Of a stretch of 59,598 bases of DNA, positions 8,383 to 19,977 are shown piece by piece. Source of the stretch: Opitutia bacterium (GTDB lineage Bacteria > Verrucomicrobiota > Verrucomicrobiia > Opitutales > Opitutaceae); NCBI GenBank assembly GCA_947449835.1, contig CANFSZ010000010.1:1-59598 (forward strand). The letters are read 5' to 3'. The stretch's first letter is position 1; every line of letters starts with the position of its first letter. The position numbers and the translations under genes were made by a program. The notes below the pieces were generated by a model. That model was not told the DNA's origin. It searched no databases and saw nothing but the letters and a program-made list of their open reading frames with translations.

Positions 8383-8895
8383 TTTGACGGTGGGTTTGGC
8401 GACAGACTTAGGCTCGGGCTTGGCCTCCGCCTTGGGCTCGGCTTTCACTGCGCCAAACGCGCCTTCTTCCGATGCGCGCACAAAACCTTCCGTCACGCTT
8501 TTCAGTTCTTCCCAGCGCGCGCGGATTTTTTTGGCTTCGTCTTTCGTGATCACGCTATCCGCCGAGGAGATCGCGATCGTCGCCAACATATCGGCAAATT
8601 CCTGCACGATGCCGTTGGTCATGGGAATCAAGGGCTGATTCGGCGCCAGTTGCTCCGGATTGCGGATAAAAAAACCGTCGGCCTGCTGCGCCACCCATTG
8701 GGCGATCCGCTCATCGCGCGTGCTACGGATCAATTGCCCGACGCGATCCAGCGGATTATTCGCCCCGCTACCGGCTTCCACTTCGGGCAGCTCCGCCCAT
8801 TTATAAATCAGCGAGAGCGAGAGTTGGAGATCGGCGGCAACCTGCTTCGCGCTGGTTTTTTTGAGAACTTCCCGGATGACTTCGTGCGATTCCAT
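8377..8895 (-). CDS. CII-like helix-turn-helix protein of unknown role
   Basis: 172-residue soluble protein. The N-terminus (ESHEVIREVLKKTSAKQVA then DLQLSLSLIYKWAE) reads as a helix-turn-helix of the phage CII/regulatory type, followed by NPLDRVGQLIRSTRDERIAQWV. The middle is helical and the last 30 residues are a low-complexity Lys/Pro/Glu/Ala tail. I know similar small HTH proteins from Verrucomicrobia but no established function. It is monocistronic, convergent with rph and divergent from sucC. No phage genes surround it, so a domesticated regulator or nucleoid-associated protein is more likely than a prophage remnant. DNA binding is inferred from the fold only. Confidence 0.7.
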   Translation of the reverse strand: MESHEVIREVLKKTSAKQVAADLQLSLSLIYKWAELPEVEAGSGANNPLDRVGQLIRSTRDERIAQWVAQQADGFFIRNPEQLAPNQPLIPMTNGIVQEFADMLATIAISSADSVITKDEAKKIRARWEELKSVTEGFVRASEEGAFGAVKAEPKAEAKPEPKSVAKPTVKK

Positions 8896-9041
8896 GGCGT
8901 AAAGAAAGCTGCCCGAGCATTAGCCAAACGCAATCCTGCGCGCGTCTGGCCTTACAATACGTGCTGACTAAGCTCGGCTCCGTTTTTGTGCGTGCCACGC
9001 CCCGCTTCATTCTGCCAGACCTACCGACCAACTTTCCCCGC

Positions 9042-10223
9042 ATGAACATCCACGAGTATCAGGCCAAAGCCCTCTTTGAGAAATTCGGCGTCGCTGTGCC
9101 CAAAGGCACCACCGCCACCAACCACGAGGCCTTCGTCACCGCCCTCGCCGCCCTCCCCGAGGGCCCGACCATGGTGAAATCCCAGATCCACGCCGGCGGC
9201 CGCGGCAAAGGCACCTTCACCAACGGCTTCAAAGGAGGCGTCAAATTCTGCAAAACCAAAGCCGACGCCCTCGCCATGGCCAGCAACATGCTCGGCCAGA
9301 CCCTCGTCACCGCCCAGACCGGCCCCGCCGGCCGCAAGGTCCAGACAATCTACTTCACCGTCGCGAGCGACATTAAGAAAGAATACTACCTCGCCATCCT
9401 CCTCGATCGCGCCACCTCGCGCCCCGTCATCGTCGCCTCCACCGAGGGCGGCATGGATATCGAGACCGTCGCCCACGACACCCCGGAGAAACTCTTCAAG
9501 GTCCTGATCGACCCCGCCTACGGCATCGCCGACTTTCAGATTCGCGACCTCATCTCCAAACTCGGCCTCGCCGGCGCCGAAGCCAAAAACGCCGCCAAAC
9601 TAATCCGCAACCTCTACACGATGTACTGGGAAACCGACGCCGCCATGGTCGAGGTCAACCCCCTCATCACCACACCGACCGGCGACGTCCTCGCCCTCGA
9701 CGCCAAAGTCTCCTTCGACTCCAACGCCCTCTACCGCCACCCCGAGATCGTCGCCCTCCGCGACCTCAACGAAGAAGACCCCAAGGAAATCGAAGCCTCG
9801 AAATATTCCCTCAGCTACATCGCCCTCGACGGTAACATCGCCTGCCTCGTCAACGGCGCCGGCCTCGCCATGAGCACGATGGACATCATTCAACACTTCG
9901 GCGGCACCCCGGCCAACTTCCTCGACGTCGGCGGCGGCGCTTCCAAAGACCAAGTCATCGCTGCCTTTAAAATCATCCTCGGCGACCCCAACGTGAAAGG
10001 CATTCTCGTTAACATCTTCGGCGGCATCATGGACTGTAACGTCATCGCCACCGGCATCGTCGAAGCCGTCAAAGAAGTTGGCCTCAAACTGCCCCTCGTC
10101 GTGCGCCTCGAAGGCAACAACGTCGTCGCCGGCAAAGCCACCCTCGCCGCCTCCGGCCTCGCCCTCGTCTCTGGCGACACCATGGCCGACGCCGCCCAGA
10201 AAATCGTCAAACTCGTCGCTTAA
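9042..10223 (+). CDS. sucC: Succinyl-CoA synthetase beta subunit (ADP-forming)
   Basis: 393-residue ATP-grasp subunit of the TCA-cycle enzyme that interconverts succinyl-CoA and succinate with formation of a nucleoside triphosphate. The N-terminus [17 protein letters not shown] is the standard family start, so ATG 9042 is preferred over the open frame from 8961. Other signatures are [54 protein letters not shown] and the C-terminal [14 protein letters not shown]. It is followed by sucD after 20 bp, forming the usual two-gene operon. Confidence 0.97.
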   Translation: MNIHEYQAKALFEKFGVAVPKGTTATNHEAFVTALAALPEGPTMVKSQIHAGGRGKGTFTNGFKGGVKFCKTKADALAMASNMLGQTLVTAQTGPAGRKVQTIYFTVASDIKKEYYLAILLDRATSRPVIVASTEGGMDIETVAHDTPEKLFKVLIDPAYGIADFQIRDLISKLGLAGAEAKNAAKLIRNLYTMYWETDAAMVEVNPLITTPTGDVLALDAKVSFDSNALYRHPEIVALRDLNEEDPKEIEASKYSLSYIALDGNIACLVNGAGLAMSTMDIIQHFGGTPANFLDVGGGASKDQVIAAFKIILGDPNVKGILVNIFGGIMDCNVIATGIVEAVKEVGLKLPLVVRLEGNNVVAGKATLAASGLALVSGDTMADAAQKIVKLVA

Positions 10224-10243
10224 ACTTCCGCGCCCCCACTCCC

Positions 10244-11167
10244 ATGGCAATTCTCATCACTCCCGAAACGAAGATCATCGTCCAAGGCATCACCGGCGAC
10301 TTCGGCGGTCGTCACGCCAAGCTCTCCCTCGACTACGGCACACAAGTCGTCGCCGGCGTCACCCCCGGCAAAGGCGGCCAATTCTTTGAATACGGCACCC
10401 ACAAAGTGCCCATCTACAACTCGGTCGCCGATGCCGCCAAAGCCACCGGCGCCACCGTCTCGGTCATCTTTGTGCCACCGCCGTTCGCCGCCGACGCCAT
10501 CCTTGAATGCGTCGACGCCGGCCTCGACCTCGCCGTCGCCATCACCGAGGGCATTCCGATCAAAGATATGATCCGTGTGAAACGCGCCATGACCGGCGCC
10601 AAGACCCGCCTCGTCGGCCCTAACTGCCCCGGCATCGTCACCCCCGGCACTGGCAAGGACTCCTTCGGCGGCTGCCGCATCGGCATCGCCCCCGGCTACA
10701 TTCACAAAAAAGGCCACGTCGGCGTCGTCTCCCGCTCCGGCACGCTCACCTACGAAGCCGTCTTCCAACTCACCTCCAAAAACATCGGCCAGACCACCTG
10801 CGTCGGCATCGGCGGCGACCCCGTCAACGGGACCAACCACCTAGACGTCATCAAACTGTTCAACGCCGATCCCGAGACGCACGGCATCATCCTCATCGGT
10901 GAAATCGGCGGCAACGCCGAGGTCGAAGCGGCCCGCTGGATCAAGGCCAACTGCAAAAAACCCGTCGCGGGCTTTATTGCGGGCGCGACTGCTCCTGCCG
11001 GTCGTCGCATGGGCCACGCCGGCGCGATCGTCGGCGGAGCCGAAGACACCGCCGCCGCCAAGATCGCCGTGTTTAAAGAATGCGGCATCGAAGTCGCCGC
11101 GACTCCCTCCGACATGGCCGACGCCCTCCTCCGCGCCGCCAAAGCCAAAGGCGTGACGCTCACGTAA
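10244..11167 (+). CDS. sucD: Succinyl-CoA synthetase alpha subunit
   Basis: 307-residue CoA-binding subunit that carries the phosphohistidine. The N-terminal Rossmann region includes IVQGITGDFGGRHAKL, followed by GTQVVAGVTPGKGG and VGPNCPGIVTPG. The loop with the active histidine is RMGHAGAIVGG. Together with sucC it makes the complete synthetase. A strong terminator (11196-11225) follows 28 bp after the stop. Confidence 0.97.
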   Translation: MAILITPETKIIVQGITGDFGGRHAKLSLDYGTQVVAGVTPGKGGQFFEYGTHKVPIYNSVADAAKATGATVSVIFVPPPFAADAILECVDAGLDLAVAITEGIPIKDMIRVKRAMTGAKTRLVGPNCPGIVTPGTGKDSFGGCRIGIAPGYIHKKGHVGVVSRSGTLTYEAVFQLTSKNIGQTTCVGIGGDPVNGTNHLDVIKLFNADPETHGIILIGEIGGNAEVEAARWIKANCKKPVAGFIAGATAPAGRRMGHAGAIVGGAEDTAAAKIAVFKECGIEVAATPSDMADALLRAAKAKGVTLT

Positions 11168-11195
11168 ACGGAAATTCAAAACTCCGTCTCCCATC

Positions 11196-11225
11196 AGGGC
11201 CGCGTCACAACGCGGCCCTTTTTTA
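11196..11225 (+). terminator. Intrinsic terminator of sucCD
   Basis: A perfect nine-base-pair GC-rich stem, AGGGCCGCG (11196-11204) with CGCGGCCCT (11211-11219), has a six-base loop and is followed by a T-run. It lies between the convergent sucCD and mdtC genes. The other strand lacks a U-tract, so it should act mainly on sucCD. Confidence 0.9.
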
Positions 11226-11228
11226 TTT

Positions 11229-14200
11229 TCAACCCACCACCGGCTCGGTCGTCGTTACCGTCGGCTTGCGTCGAAATTTTAGCCGCACGCGATCGAGCCA
11301 AAGGTACACGACAGGTACGGTATAAAGCGTCAGTAACTGGCTCACAGCCAAGCCGCCCACGATCGCGAGTCCGAGCGGGCGCCGCAATTCCACGCCTTCA
11401 CCCGCGGCCAGCACCAGCGGCAACGCGCCGAGCAACGCCGCAAAATTGGTCATCAAGATCGGCCGCAACCGCATCTGCGCCGCTTCGAAAATCGCCGCCC
11501 GCGGAGAAAGTGCGTTGCGCCGTTCCGTATCGATTGCGAAGTCGATCATCAAAATCGCGTTCTTCATCACGATACCGATGAGTAAAAATAATCCGAGCAA
11601 CGCGATCAGCGTAAATTCCGTCCCCGTTAAGCGCAGCGCCAGCAACGCACCGAGTCCCGCCGAGGGCAGCGTCGAGAGAATCGTCAGCGGATGAATCAAG
11701 CTTTCGTAAAGAATGCCCAACACCAAATACACCGCGACGAGCACCCCGAGGATCAACAACGGCTGCGCCTGCAGGCTCTTTTGAAAACCCTGCGCGGCGC
11801 CTGAGAGCTCAGTTTGAATTTCCGTCGGCAACAAAATTTTTCCCATCGCCTTATCGATCGCGGCCAGCGCTTGCTCGAGCGAAACATCTGGCGCGAGCGC
11901 GAAGCCGATGTTCTCCGCCGCGAACTGGCTGCGATGCCGCACGCGGTCATCCACGAGCGAATAATCGTAACGCGTAAACGCAGAGAGCGGGACTTGCTCG
12001 CCGTTGGCGCCGATGACTTGGACTTGTTTCAGCACCGCCGGATCCGCCGTGTACTGCGGCGCCAGTTCCATGATCACGCGGTATTGATTCAACCGATCGT
12101 AGAGCGTCGCGATCTGGCGCTGGCTAAACGAACTGTTGAGCACCGACGTCACCATCTGCATGTCGACGCCGAGCCGGCGCGCCGCCTCGCGATCAATCGT
12201 GAGCATCACCCGCGTCGTGCCGCCCTCCGACGGTGCATCGATGTCGGTCAACTCCGGCAACTCCCGCAGCGCCGCCGCGATCTTCGGCGTCCACTCGCGC
12301 AACAGAGGCATCTCCGCCGACATTAAACTCAAACTGTAAGAGGTGGAATCCGACATGCGCGGCGAATCAATATCCTGCGCGCCGAACAGATAAAGTTGCG
12401 CGCCCGCGACGATCGGCGCCGTAGCGCGGATGCGATTGACCACGTCGTTGGCGGAAATTTTCCGCTCGGCCAACGGCTTGAGCCGAATCGTCAGGCGGGC
12501 ATTACCCAAACCCGTCGCACCACCGGCAGAACCAATCACATCTGAAATCGCTGGATCCGCCAAAAGATGTCGCCGGAAAACTTCGACCTTCGGCTGCATC
12601 ACCTGGAAGGAAAACGCATCATCGCCACGCACGAACCCCTGCAGCGTGCCCGTGTCTTGCTGCGGCAAAAAGCCTTTCGGGATGGCGATGTAGAGCGAGA
12701 CGTTGAGCGCGATCGTGCCGAGCAGAATGATCAACGTGAGCGTCGCGTGCTCCAGCACCCACGCGAGCGTGCGAGCGTAGCCATTTTTCAAGGCCTCGAA
12801 AGCAGCCTCGGTCCGCCGACGAAATCCGCCGATGGGCTGCGAGCCATGCCGCACCAAAATCCGCGCGCACAAACTCGGCGTCAGCGTGAGCGAAACGACC
12901 AACGAGACCAACATCGCCGCCGCGAGCGTGATCGAGAATTCGCGGAACAGTTTTTCCACCAGCCCGCCCATAAATAAAATCGAAACAAACACCGCCACGA
13001 GCGACAGATTCATCGCCAGCAACGTGAAGCCGACTTCGCTTGAGCCTTTCAGCGCCGCGCGAAACGGCGAGAGCCCGCGCTCGATGTGTCGCGAGATGTT
13101 TTCCAGTACCACAATCGCGTCGTCCACCACGAGGCCCGCCGCCACGATCAACGCCATGAGCGAAAGGTTGTTCAGCGAAAAACCATAGAGATACATGATC
13201 GCCAGCGTACCGATCAGCGAGACCGGGATCGCCAGACACGGAATCAACGCCGCGCGCGCGCTACCGAGAAAGAGAAACACGACGAGCATCACGAGACCGG
13301 AGGCGATCGCCAATGTCTTCTGCGATTCGCGCAACGTGCCGCGAATGCCCGGCGAGCGATCCATTACGACATCCAGCCCGGCGTCCACCGGCACCAGCGC
13401 GCGCAACGCCGGCAACTGCGCGTTTATGGCGTCGATTGTCGCGATGATGTTCGCGCCGGGTTGACGGCTGATAAGGAGCGTCACCGCCGGTCGGCCGTTG
13501 TGAAATCCGCTGCTGTAACGATCTTCAATGGAATCCGTGATCGTGGCCACATCGCCGAGTCGCACCGGCGCACCGTCGCGGTAGCGGATGACGAGATCGT
13601 GATACTCCGACGCATGGCGCAGTTGGCCGCTCAACTGCACTTCCCATTGGCGGTCACCGGACTCGACCACGCCGCGGGGGCGCACGGAATTGGTCGCACT
13701 GATCGCCCGGCGCACTTCATCGAGCGCGATGCCGTAGTGCGATAAGGCATGCGGATTCAACTGCACGCGGACGGCCGGCAACGAACTACCGCCCACCGAG
13801 ACTTCGCCCACGCCGTTGATCTGCGCGATTTTTTGCGCGAGCACCGTGACCGCGAGATCGTAAAGGTCGCCGGGAGCCAAATTCGGCGAATTCAACGCGA
13901 GCGCCATGATCGGCGCCTGCGAGGGATTGGATTTCTTAAACGTCGGGTTGCCCGGCATGCCCGAGGGCAACTGACCGCGCGCCGCGTTGATCGCCGCCTG
14001 CACGTCGCGCGCAGCGCCGTTAATGTCGCGCCCGAGCGCGAATTCCAACGTGATGCTCGTCGAACCCTGCCGGCTGTCGGAATAAATTCCACTCACGCCC
14101 GCAATCCCGCCGAGCGCGCGCTCGAGCGGCGCCGAGACACTCGCCGCCATCGTATCCGGGCTCGCGCCCGGCAACGAAGCGTTGACGCGGATCGTCGGAA

Positions 14201-14324
14201 AATCGACCTGCGGCAACGGCGACACCGGCAACAACCCGTACGCGAGCACGCCCACCAGCACGAGCGCGACCGCGATCAAGCCGCTCGCCACCGGACGCCG
14301 AATAAAGGGACGCGAAAGATTCAT
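11229..14324 (-). CDS. mdtC: RND efflux pump subunit, MdtC-like
   Basis: 1031-residue HAE1-family RND transporter. The N-terminus ([20 protein letters not shown], then [15 protein letters not shown]) is typical of the MdtB/MdtC pair. TM4 carries the proton-relay aspartates in [14 protein letters not shown] and TM10 the lysine in [14 protein letters not shown]. The usual 12 TM helices and two large periplasmic loops are implied by length and repeat structure. Its start overlaps the mdtB stop by four bases (ATGA). In enterobacteria MdtB and MdtC form a mixed trimer exporting bile salts, novobiocin and similar compounds; that substrate range is not shown here. No outer-membrane TolC-type factor is encoded nearby. 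Confidence 0.9.
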   Translation of the reverse strand: MNLSRPFIRRPVASGLIAVALVLVGVLAYGLLPVSPLPQVDFPTIRVNASLPGASPDTMAASVSAPLERALGGIAGVSGIYSDSRQGSTSITLEFALGRDINGAARDVQAAINAARGQLPSGMPGNPTFKKSNPSQAPIMALALNSPNLAPGDLYDLAVTVLAQKIAQINGVGEVSVGGSSLPAVRVQLNPHALSHYGIALDEVRRAISATNSVRPRGVVESGDRQWEVQLSGQLRHASEYHDLVIRYRDGAPVRLGDVATITDSIEDRYSSGFHNGRPAVTLLISRQPGANIIATIDAINAQLPALRALVPVDAGLDVVMDRSPGIRGTLRESQKTLAIASGLVMLVVFLFLGSARAALIPCLAIPVSLIGTLAIMYLYGFSLNNLSLMALIVAAGLVVDDAIVVLENISRHIERGLSPFRAALKGSSEVGFTLLAMNLSLVAVFVSILFMGGLVEKLFREFSITLAAAMLVSLVVSLTLTPSLCARILVRHGSQPIGGFRRRTEAAFEALKNGYARTLAWVLEHATLTLIILLGTIALNVSLYIAIPKGFLPQQDTGTLQGFVRGDDAFSFQVMQPKVEVFRRHLLADPAISDVIGSAGGATGLGNARLTIRLKPLAERKISANDVVNRIRATAPIVAGAQLYLFGAQDIDSPRMSDSTSYSLSLMSAEMPLLREWTPKIAAALRELPELTDIDAPSEGGTTRVMLTIDREAARRLGVDMQMVTSVLNSSFSQRQIATLYDRLNQYRVIMELAPQYTADPAVLKQVQVIGANGEQVPLSAFTRYDYSLVDDRVRHRSQFAAENIGFALAPDVSLEQALAAIDKAMGKILLPTEIQTELSGAAQGFQKSLQAQPLLILGVLVAVYLVLGILYESLIHPLTILSTLPSAGLGALLALRLTGTEFTLIALLGLFLLIGIVMKNAILMIDFAIDTERRNALSPRAAIFEAAQMRLRPILMTNFAALLGALPLVLAAGEGVELRRPLGLAIVGGLAVSQLLTLYTVPVVYLWLDRVRLKFRRKPTVTTTEPVVG

Positions 14325-17300
14325 CGCGAAGCATCCGCCGCAGCGTGCGGTTTGACCAAACGCGCCCGCAGTCGGTCAAAATACAGATAAACCACCGGGG
14401 TCGTGAACAGCGTCAGCACTTGGCTCACGAGCAGTCCGCCGACCATCACGAGACCCAGCGGTTGCCGCAACTCGGCGCCTGAGCCCGAAGAAAACATCAG
14501 CGGCAACGCGCCGAAAAGCGCCGCGAGCGTCGTCATTAAAATCGGCCGAAACCGCAGCAACGCCGCCTGGTGAATAGCTTTCTCCGGCGACAAACCCTGG
14601 CGCCGCGTCGCCTCGAGCGCGAAGTCCACCATCATGATGCCGTTTTTCTTCACCAACCCGATGAGCAAAATAATGCCGATGATCGCGATCATGTCCAAGG
14701 GCCGACCCGTAACCCACAAGGCCAGCAACGCACCGACCGCCGCCGAGGGCAGCGTGGAGAGAATCGTGATCGGATGAATCAAGCTCTCGTACAAGACGCC
14801 GAGCACGATGTACATCGTCACCACCGCAGCCAAAATCAGCCACAAGGTGCTTGAAAGCGACGAGCGAAACGCGCGCGCCGCACCTTCGAAACGCATCTCA
14901 ATCGCCGCCGGCAACTCCACCGCGCGCACCGTGCGCTCAATCGCCGCAACCGCGTCACCCAGCGACGACCGTGGACCGAGATTGAAGGAGACACTCACCG
15001 AGGGGAATTGCCCCACGTGATTGATAAGCAGCGTCGTCGGCCGCTCGCTCACGCGTGCGATGCTCGACAACGGCACCGGTTGACCGTTACGCGTGCGCAC
15101 AAAGAGCGAGGTCAACGCCTCCGGCCCCTTCGAGAGGCGCGGGTCGATTTCCATCACGACGCGGTATTGGCTCGCCTGAGTGAAGAGCGTCGAAATCTGC
15201 CGCTGGCCAAATGCGCTGTAGAGCGTGTCGTCGATATCCGCCATCGTCACGCCCAGCCGACTCGCGGCATCGCGGTCGATTTCCAAAAATGCCTGCAACC
15301 CACGGTTCTGTAGATCGCTCGCCACATCGGAAAGCGCGGGTGCATCTTCCAAGGCCGCGATCAACTGCGGCACCCATTCCTGCAACAGCTGCTCATCGGG
15401 ACAGGTGAGCGTAAACTGGAACTGCGTGCGGCTCACGCGATCCTCAATCGTGAGTTCTTGCACGGGCTGAAAATACGCCGTGATGCCAGAAACGTCGCGC
15501 ACCGCTACGCGCAGTCGGTCGATAATCTGGTTCGCCGTTTCACGACGCTCTTCATGCGACTTCAAATTAACCAGCATCCGGCCGCTGTTGAGCGTGGCGT
15601 TGGTGCCGTCCACTCCGATAAACGACGACAAGCTGCGCACCGTCGGATCTTCGAGAATTTTAGCCGCGAGCGCTTGTTGCCGTTCGGCCATCGCGGCAAA
15701 CGACACGGATTGCGACGCGTCGGTCACGACTTGGATGGCGGCGTTGTCCTGCACCGGGAAAAAGCCTTTCGGCACGATCACATAAAGCCCCGCCGTCACG
15801 AGCACCGTGCCTATCGTGACACCGAGCGTGAGCTGCTGATGTTGCAACACCCAGTCGAGCCAGCGGCCGTAGCGCGCGATGACCGCGTCGAGAAATCCCG
15901 GCGCCGCGTGGGCGTGCGCGTCGGGCGCGGGCAACATGCGCGCGCACATCATCGGCGTGAGCGTGAGCGAAACGAGCAACGAGATCAGAATCGAAACCGC
16001 CAACGTGATCGCGAATTCGTGAAACAAGCGTCCGACGACGTCGCCCATGAAGAGCAACGGGATCAAAACCGCGATGAGTGAGATCGTAAGCGAGACGAGC
16101 GTGAAGCCGATCTGCGCCGCGCCTTTGAGCGCCGCTTCCATCGGCCCGTCGCCTTCTTCGCGATAGCGCGCGATATTTTCGAGCATCACGATCGCATCAT
16201 CGACGACGAAGCCCGTCGCAACGGTGAGCGCCATAAGCGTGAGAATATTGAGCGAATAACCCGCCAGGTACATCACGCCAAACGTGCCGATCAACGACAA
16301 CGGCACCGCGATACTGGGGATGATCGTAGCCGCGATGTTGCGCAGGAAAACAAACGTCACCAACACCACGAGTAAGACGGCGAACACGAGCTCGTGTTCC
16401 ACCGAGCGCACCGAGGCGCGGATGCTCTGCGTGCGATCCGTGAGTACAACCAGCTCCGCCGCCGACGGCAGGCTCGCTTCCAGCTGAGGCAAAAGCGCCC
16501 GCACGCGGTTCACGACTTCGATCACGTTGGCGCCGGGCTGGCGTTGGACGTTGATCAAAACCGCCGGCAATTGATCGGCCCAGGCGGCGAGGCGGCGATC
16601 TTCCGAGGCGTTTTCGATCTGCGCCACATCGCCGAGCCGCAGCGGCGCGCCGTCGCGCCACGTGATGATGAGATTACGAAATTCTTCGACGGAGCGGAGC
16701 TGGTCGTTGGCATCCATCAAGATTGTGCGAATCGGGCCGTCGAAGCTGCCCTTCGGCTGATTCACGCTGGCGGCGTTGATCGCGCTACGCACGTCGGACA
16801 AGTTCAACCCACGCGCCGCCAACGCACCGGGGTTGATCTGCACGCGGACCGCCGGGCGTTGGCCGCCGGCGAGACTGACCATGCCCACGCCGGGAATCTG
16901 CGCGAGTTTCTGCGCGATGCGCGTATCCACGAGATTATGCACCTGCGGCAACGGCAACGTCGCCGACGTTACCGCGAGCGTGAGGATCGGCGTGTCGGCG
17001 GGATTAACTTTACGATAAATGGGCGGCGCCGGAAGATCGTTGGGCAGGAGATTGCTCGCGGCGTTGATGGCCGCCTGCACTTCTTGTTCCGCGACGGCCA
17101 AGGAAACTTCGAGCGAAAACTGGAGCGTGATCACCGAGGAACCGCCGGAGCTCGACGACGACATTTGGTTCACCCCGGGGATTTGCCCGAAACGGCGTTC
17201 GAGCGGCGCGGTGACCGAACTCGCCATCACCGTCGGGCTCGCGCCGGGATAAAACGTGAAAATCTGGATCGTCGGAAAATCGACCTGCGGGAGCGCCGAG

Positions 17301-17401
17301 ACGGGCAACAACCGATAAGCCATGATGCCCGACAACAACAACGCGACCATGAGTAGGCTCGTCGCCACCGGTCGCAGGATAAACGGACGTGAGGGATTCA
17401 T
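14321..17401 (-). CDS. mdtB: RND efflux pump subunit, MdtB-like
   Basis: 1026-residue HAE1-family RND transporter, clearly paralogous to the following mdtC (shared N-terminal [17 protein letters not shown]4 [19 protein letters not shown]10 [16 protein letters not shown]). The conserved DD pair and TM10 lysine imply a working proton relay. It starts two bases after the mdtA stop and overlaps mdtC by four bases, so the three proteins are probably made in a fixed ratio. The A-B-C order matches enterobacterial mdtABC. Which of the two pumps is 'B' and which 'C' is assigned by order and resemblance, not by experiment. Confidence 0.88.
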   Translation of the reverse strand: MNPSRPFILRPVATSLLMVALLLSGIMAYRLLPVSALPQVDFPTIQIFTFYPGASPTVMASSVTAPLERRFGQIPGVNQMSSSSSGGSSVITLQFSLEVSLAVAEQEVQAAINAASNLLPNDLPAPPIYRKVNPADTPILTLAVTSATLPLPQVHNLVDTRIAQKLAQIPGVGMVSLAGGQRPAVRVQINPGALAARGLNLSDVRSAINAASVNQPKGSFDGPIRTILMDANDQLRSVEEFRNLIITWRDGAPLRLGDVAQIENASEDRRLAAWADQLPAVLINVQRQPGANVIEVVNRVRALLPQLEASLPSAAELVVLTDRTQSIRASVRSVEHELVFAVLLVVLVTFVFLRNIAATIIPSIAVPLSLIGTFGVMYLAGYSLNILTLMALTVATGFVVDDAIVMLENIARYREEGDGPMEAALKGAAQIGFTLVSLTISLIAVLIPLLFMGDVVGRLFHEFAITLAVSILISLLVSLTLTPMMCARMLPAPDAHAHAAPGFLDAVIARYGRWLDWVLQHQQLTLGVTIGTVLVTAGLYVIVPKGFFPVQDNAAIQVVTDASQSVSFAAMAERQQALAAKILEDPTVRSLSSFIGVDGTNATLNSGRMLVNLKSHEERRETANQIIDRLRVAVRDVSGITAYFQPVQELTIEDRVSRTQFQFTLTCPDEQLLQEWVPQLIAALEDAPALSDVASDLQNRGLQAFLEIDRDAASRLGVTMADIDDTLYSAFGQRQISTLFTQASQYRVVMEIDPRLSKGPEALTSLFVRTRNGQPVPLSSIARVSERPTTLLINHVGQFPSVSVSFNLGPRSSLGDAVAAIERTVRAVELPAAIEMRFEGAARAFRSSLSSTLWLILAAVVTMYIVLGVLYESLIHPITILSTLPSAAVGALLALWVTGRPLDMIAIIGIILLIGLVKKNGIMMVDFALEATRRQGLSPEKAIHQAALLRFRPILMTTLAALFGALPLMFSSGSGAELRQPLGLVMVGGLLVSQVLTLFTTPVVYLYFDRLRARLVKPHAAADASR

Positions 17402-17403
17402 CC

Positions 17404-18648
17404 TTACTTGGTGGCCCCGCCCTTGCCGCCTTTACCGCCCTTGCCCGAACCCTTCGTCATGCCGCCGGGCGCCGTGGGCGGAGGAGGATTTTGGCCATCT
17501 TTCTCGACCATGATCACGAGACGGCCTTCGCGCAGTCGGTCCACGCCTTCAATGACGACGCGCTCGCCGCCCTCGAGGCCTTTGGTGATGGATTGCATCG
17601 CACCATCCGAAGGCCCGATGACGATGTCGCGCACCGTGGCTTCGTTTTTCTCATTCACTAAAAACACATAGGTGCCGCGCGAACCGAATTGCACGGCGGC
17701 GCTGGGGATCACGACGGCTTTGGCCAACGTGCGCACGCGGAGGCGAACGTTGACGAATTGATTCGGAAAAAGGCGTTCGTCGGCGTTGGGGAACTCGGCC
17801 TTCAAGCGCAGCGTGCCGGTGGTTAGGTCGATCTGGTTGTCCACCGTGCGCAAAACACCTGAAGCGAGCAGCGTCTGCTCGTTGCGGTCCCAGGCTTCGA
17901 CGGGCATTTGTTCGCCGGCGCGGAGCGGATCGACGACTTGGCGCAGATCCATCTCGGGCACGGTAAAGGCCACCGCCATGGGCCGCGTCTGCGTGATGAC
18001 GACCAGGCCTTTGGTATCAGAGGAGCGGATGAAATTACCCGCATCGACTTGGCGCAGGCCGAGACGACCGGCGATCGGGGCTTCAATCTTGGTGTAAGCG
18101 AGTTGGCGGCGGGCGTCGTCGACTTGCGCCTGATACGCGGCTTGCGCGCCCTCGCGATCGGCGACGAGGGCTTGTTGGGCCTCGAGTTGTTGCGAAGAGA
18201 TCAAGGCTTGGCCGCTGAGTTGTTGAAAACGTTCGAGGTCGGCGCGCACGGTACGGAGTTGCGCAGCGTTCTGGCGCATTTGGGCCTCCATCTGTGCGAG
18301 ACGGATTTTATACGGCGCGGGATCGATCTCGGCGAGCAACTGCCCTTGCTCGACGGATTGGCCCTCGGTGAAGGCCACGCGGAGCAACTCGCCGTCCACG
18401 CGACTACGTACGGTCACGATGTTGAGCGGTTGGACGGTCCCGATCGCGCGGAGTTGGACGGTGAGGTCTTGGCGCTTCACGACTTCAGCGCGCACGGGCG
18501 TAGGCTGATTGCTGTTACGCTGGCGCCAGGGGTTGCCCGTCACCGGCGGCGGGGTGCGCAGACCAAAATACCAGACTCCCCCGGCAAAAATCAGGGCGAC
18601 AACTGCGTAAAGAAACCAAGGACGACGGCGTTGGGGAGCTTGCGACAT
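17404..18648 (-). CDS. mdtA: RND periplasmic adaptor (membrane fusion protein), MdtA-like
   Basis: 414-residue adaptor. It has one N-terminal membrane anchor (about 11-29), the lipoyl/barrel-sandwich halves ([20 protein letters not shown] and [18 protein letters not shown]), an alpha-helical hairpin rich in Gln and Arg between them (about 115-175), and a beta-barrel/membrane-proximal region ending near [17 protein letters not shown]. The C-terminus is a low-complexity Gly-Lys tail ([10 protein letters not shown]) absent from most relatives. Such adaptors join the inner-membrane pump to an outer-membrane channel. First gene of the mdtABC operon; 172 bp separate it from the divergent DUF3500 gene. 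Confidence 0.92.
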   Translation of the reverse strand: MSQAPQRRRPWFLYAVVALIFAGGVWYFGLRTPPPVTGNPWRQRNSNQPTPVRAEVVKRQDLTVQLRAIGTVQPLNIVTVRSRVDGELLRVAFTEGQSVEQGQLLAEIDPAPYKIRLAQMEAQMRQNAAQLRTVRADLERFQQLSGQALISSQQLEAQQALVADREGAQAAYQAQVDDARRQLAYTKIEAPIAGRLGLRQVDAGNFIRSSDTKGLVVITQTRPMAVAFTVPEMDLRQVVDPLRAGEQMPVEAWDRNEQTLLASGVLRTVDNQIDLTTGTLRLKAEFPNADERLFPNQFVNVRLRVRTLAKAVVIPSAAVQFGSRGTYVFLVNEKNEATVRDIVIGPSDGAMQSITKGLEGGERVVIEGVDRLREGRLVIMVEKDGQNPPPPTAPGGMTKGSGKGGKGGKGGATK

Positions 18649-18820
18649 AGATAAAGAGGAAAGTTAGAAACCCGCGGTCCGCAATACGGCCGCGTTGCCC
18701 GGCCAGACGACCAACGTTACGCATGGGTTGCTAGATGTTTTATTAAAAATCTTACCACGTCCAAGGGAGGCGCTCGTTTCAACCCTTGCCGGCGGGGTCC
18801 GTTTCGCAAAGCGTGCGCCC

Positions 18821-19846
18821 ATGCGCCTCACCCCACGCCATATCCTTGCCGTCGTCGCCACCCTGCTCGCGACCTCGCCCTTAACCGCCCTCGCCTCGAC
18901 CGCCGAAATGACCAGCGCGGCTCAAAAACTCCTCGCTGCGCTCGATCCCGCACAACGCGCCCGCGCCGTCTTCAGTCTCGCCGCGCCCGAACGTGAAAAA
19001 TGGTTCTTCGTCCCGATCAAGCGCGACGGCCTCACCCTCAAAGATATGACGCCCGCGCAACAAGACCTCGCGCGCGCCCTGCTCCGCTCCGGCCTCAGCC
19101 AACGCGGCGCCACCCGCGCCGAGACCATCATCACCCTCGAAAACGTCCTCCGCGAAATCGAAAAAGACCCCGTCCGCCGCGATCCCGCGATGTACTACGT
19201 GACGATATTCGGCGATCCTTCTGCGTCTGCGCCTTGGGGTTGGCGCTTCGAAGGCCACCATCTCTCGCTCAACTTCACGATTTTTGACGCCGACCACGTC
19301 GCCGTGACACCATCTTTTTTCGGCACCAACCCCGCCGAAGTCCGCGCCGGCCCGCAAAAAGGCACCCGCGTCCTCGCCGAGGAAGAAGACCTCGGCCTCG
19401 CCTTCGTCAACACCCTCGACGCCGCGCAACGCGCCGCCGCCCTCATTGCCGTCAAAGCCCCTAACGAGATCGCCACCAGCAACAAAGCTCGCGTCGATCC
19501 CCTCGCTCCCGCCGGCCTCGCCGCCACCGCGCTCACCGCCGCCCAACGCGACCAACTCCGCGCCTTGCTGCAGCTGTATTTCACGCGCTACCGCGCCGAA
19601 ATCGCCGATCCCGCCCTCGCCGAAGCGACCGGTAAAAATCTCGATAATCTCCACTTCGCTTGGGCCGGCGTCCTCGACCGTAGCGCGGGCCATTACTATC
19701 GCATTCAGGGCAAAACCTTCGTCGTCGAATTCGACAACACCCAGAACGAGGCCAACCACATCCACACGGTCTGGCGCAACTTCGCGGGCGACTTCGGCCA
19801 CGACGTACTCGCCGCGCACTACGCGCGCGAGCACGCGAAAAAATAA
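18821..19846 (+). CDS. DUF3500 family exported protein
   Basis: 341-residue protein with a signal peptide (about 1-27, RHILAVVATLLATSPLTALA). The body matches what I know of DUF3500: APEREKWFFVPIKRDGLTL, RDPAMYYVTIFGDPS, GWRFEGHHLSLNFT, TPSFFGTNPAEV and a C-terminal IQGKTFVVEFDNTQNEANHIHTVWR. The conserved GHHLSLN and H-x-H elements suggest a metal or substrate site, but no activity is established for the family. ATG 18821 is chosen because the signal peptide begins there; the frame is open further upstream to 18695. Divergent from mdtA; next gene is 131 bp downstream. Confidence 0.82.
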   Translation: MRLTPRHILAVVATLLATSPLTALASTAEMTSAAQKLLAALDPAQRARAVFSLAAPEREKWFFVPIKRDGLTLKDMTPAQQDLARALLRSGLSQRGATRAETIITLENVLREIEKDPVRRDPAMYYVTIFGDPSASAPWGWRFEGHHLSLNFTIFDADHVAVTPSFFGTNPAEVRAGPQKGTRVLAEEEDLGLAFVNTLDAAQRAAALIAVKAPNEIATSNKARVDPLAPAGLAATALTAAQRDQLRALLQLYFTRYRAEIADPALAEATGKNLDNLHFAWAGVLDRSAGHYYRIQGKTFVVEFDNTQNEANHIHTVWRNFAGDFGHDVLAAHYAREHAKK

Positions 19847-19977
19847 ACCGCTCCAGCCAGGAACATCCGCCGCAGCAGTCGCGCGCCGCGCGCCACGACA
19901 TTAAGCGAATTCGCGGCGGCGTTTTGCCAATCATATATATTGCGCGAATATGGTTCAACGTCATCTTGCGCATCACT

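Noticed and set aside
18649-18820. Possible regulatory palindrome (AGATGTTTTATTAAAAATCT region) between mdtA and the DUF3500 gene
   Set aside because: Symmetry is imperfect and AT-rich; not stronger than chance.
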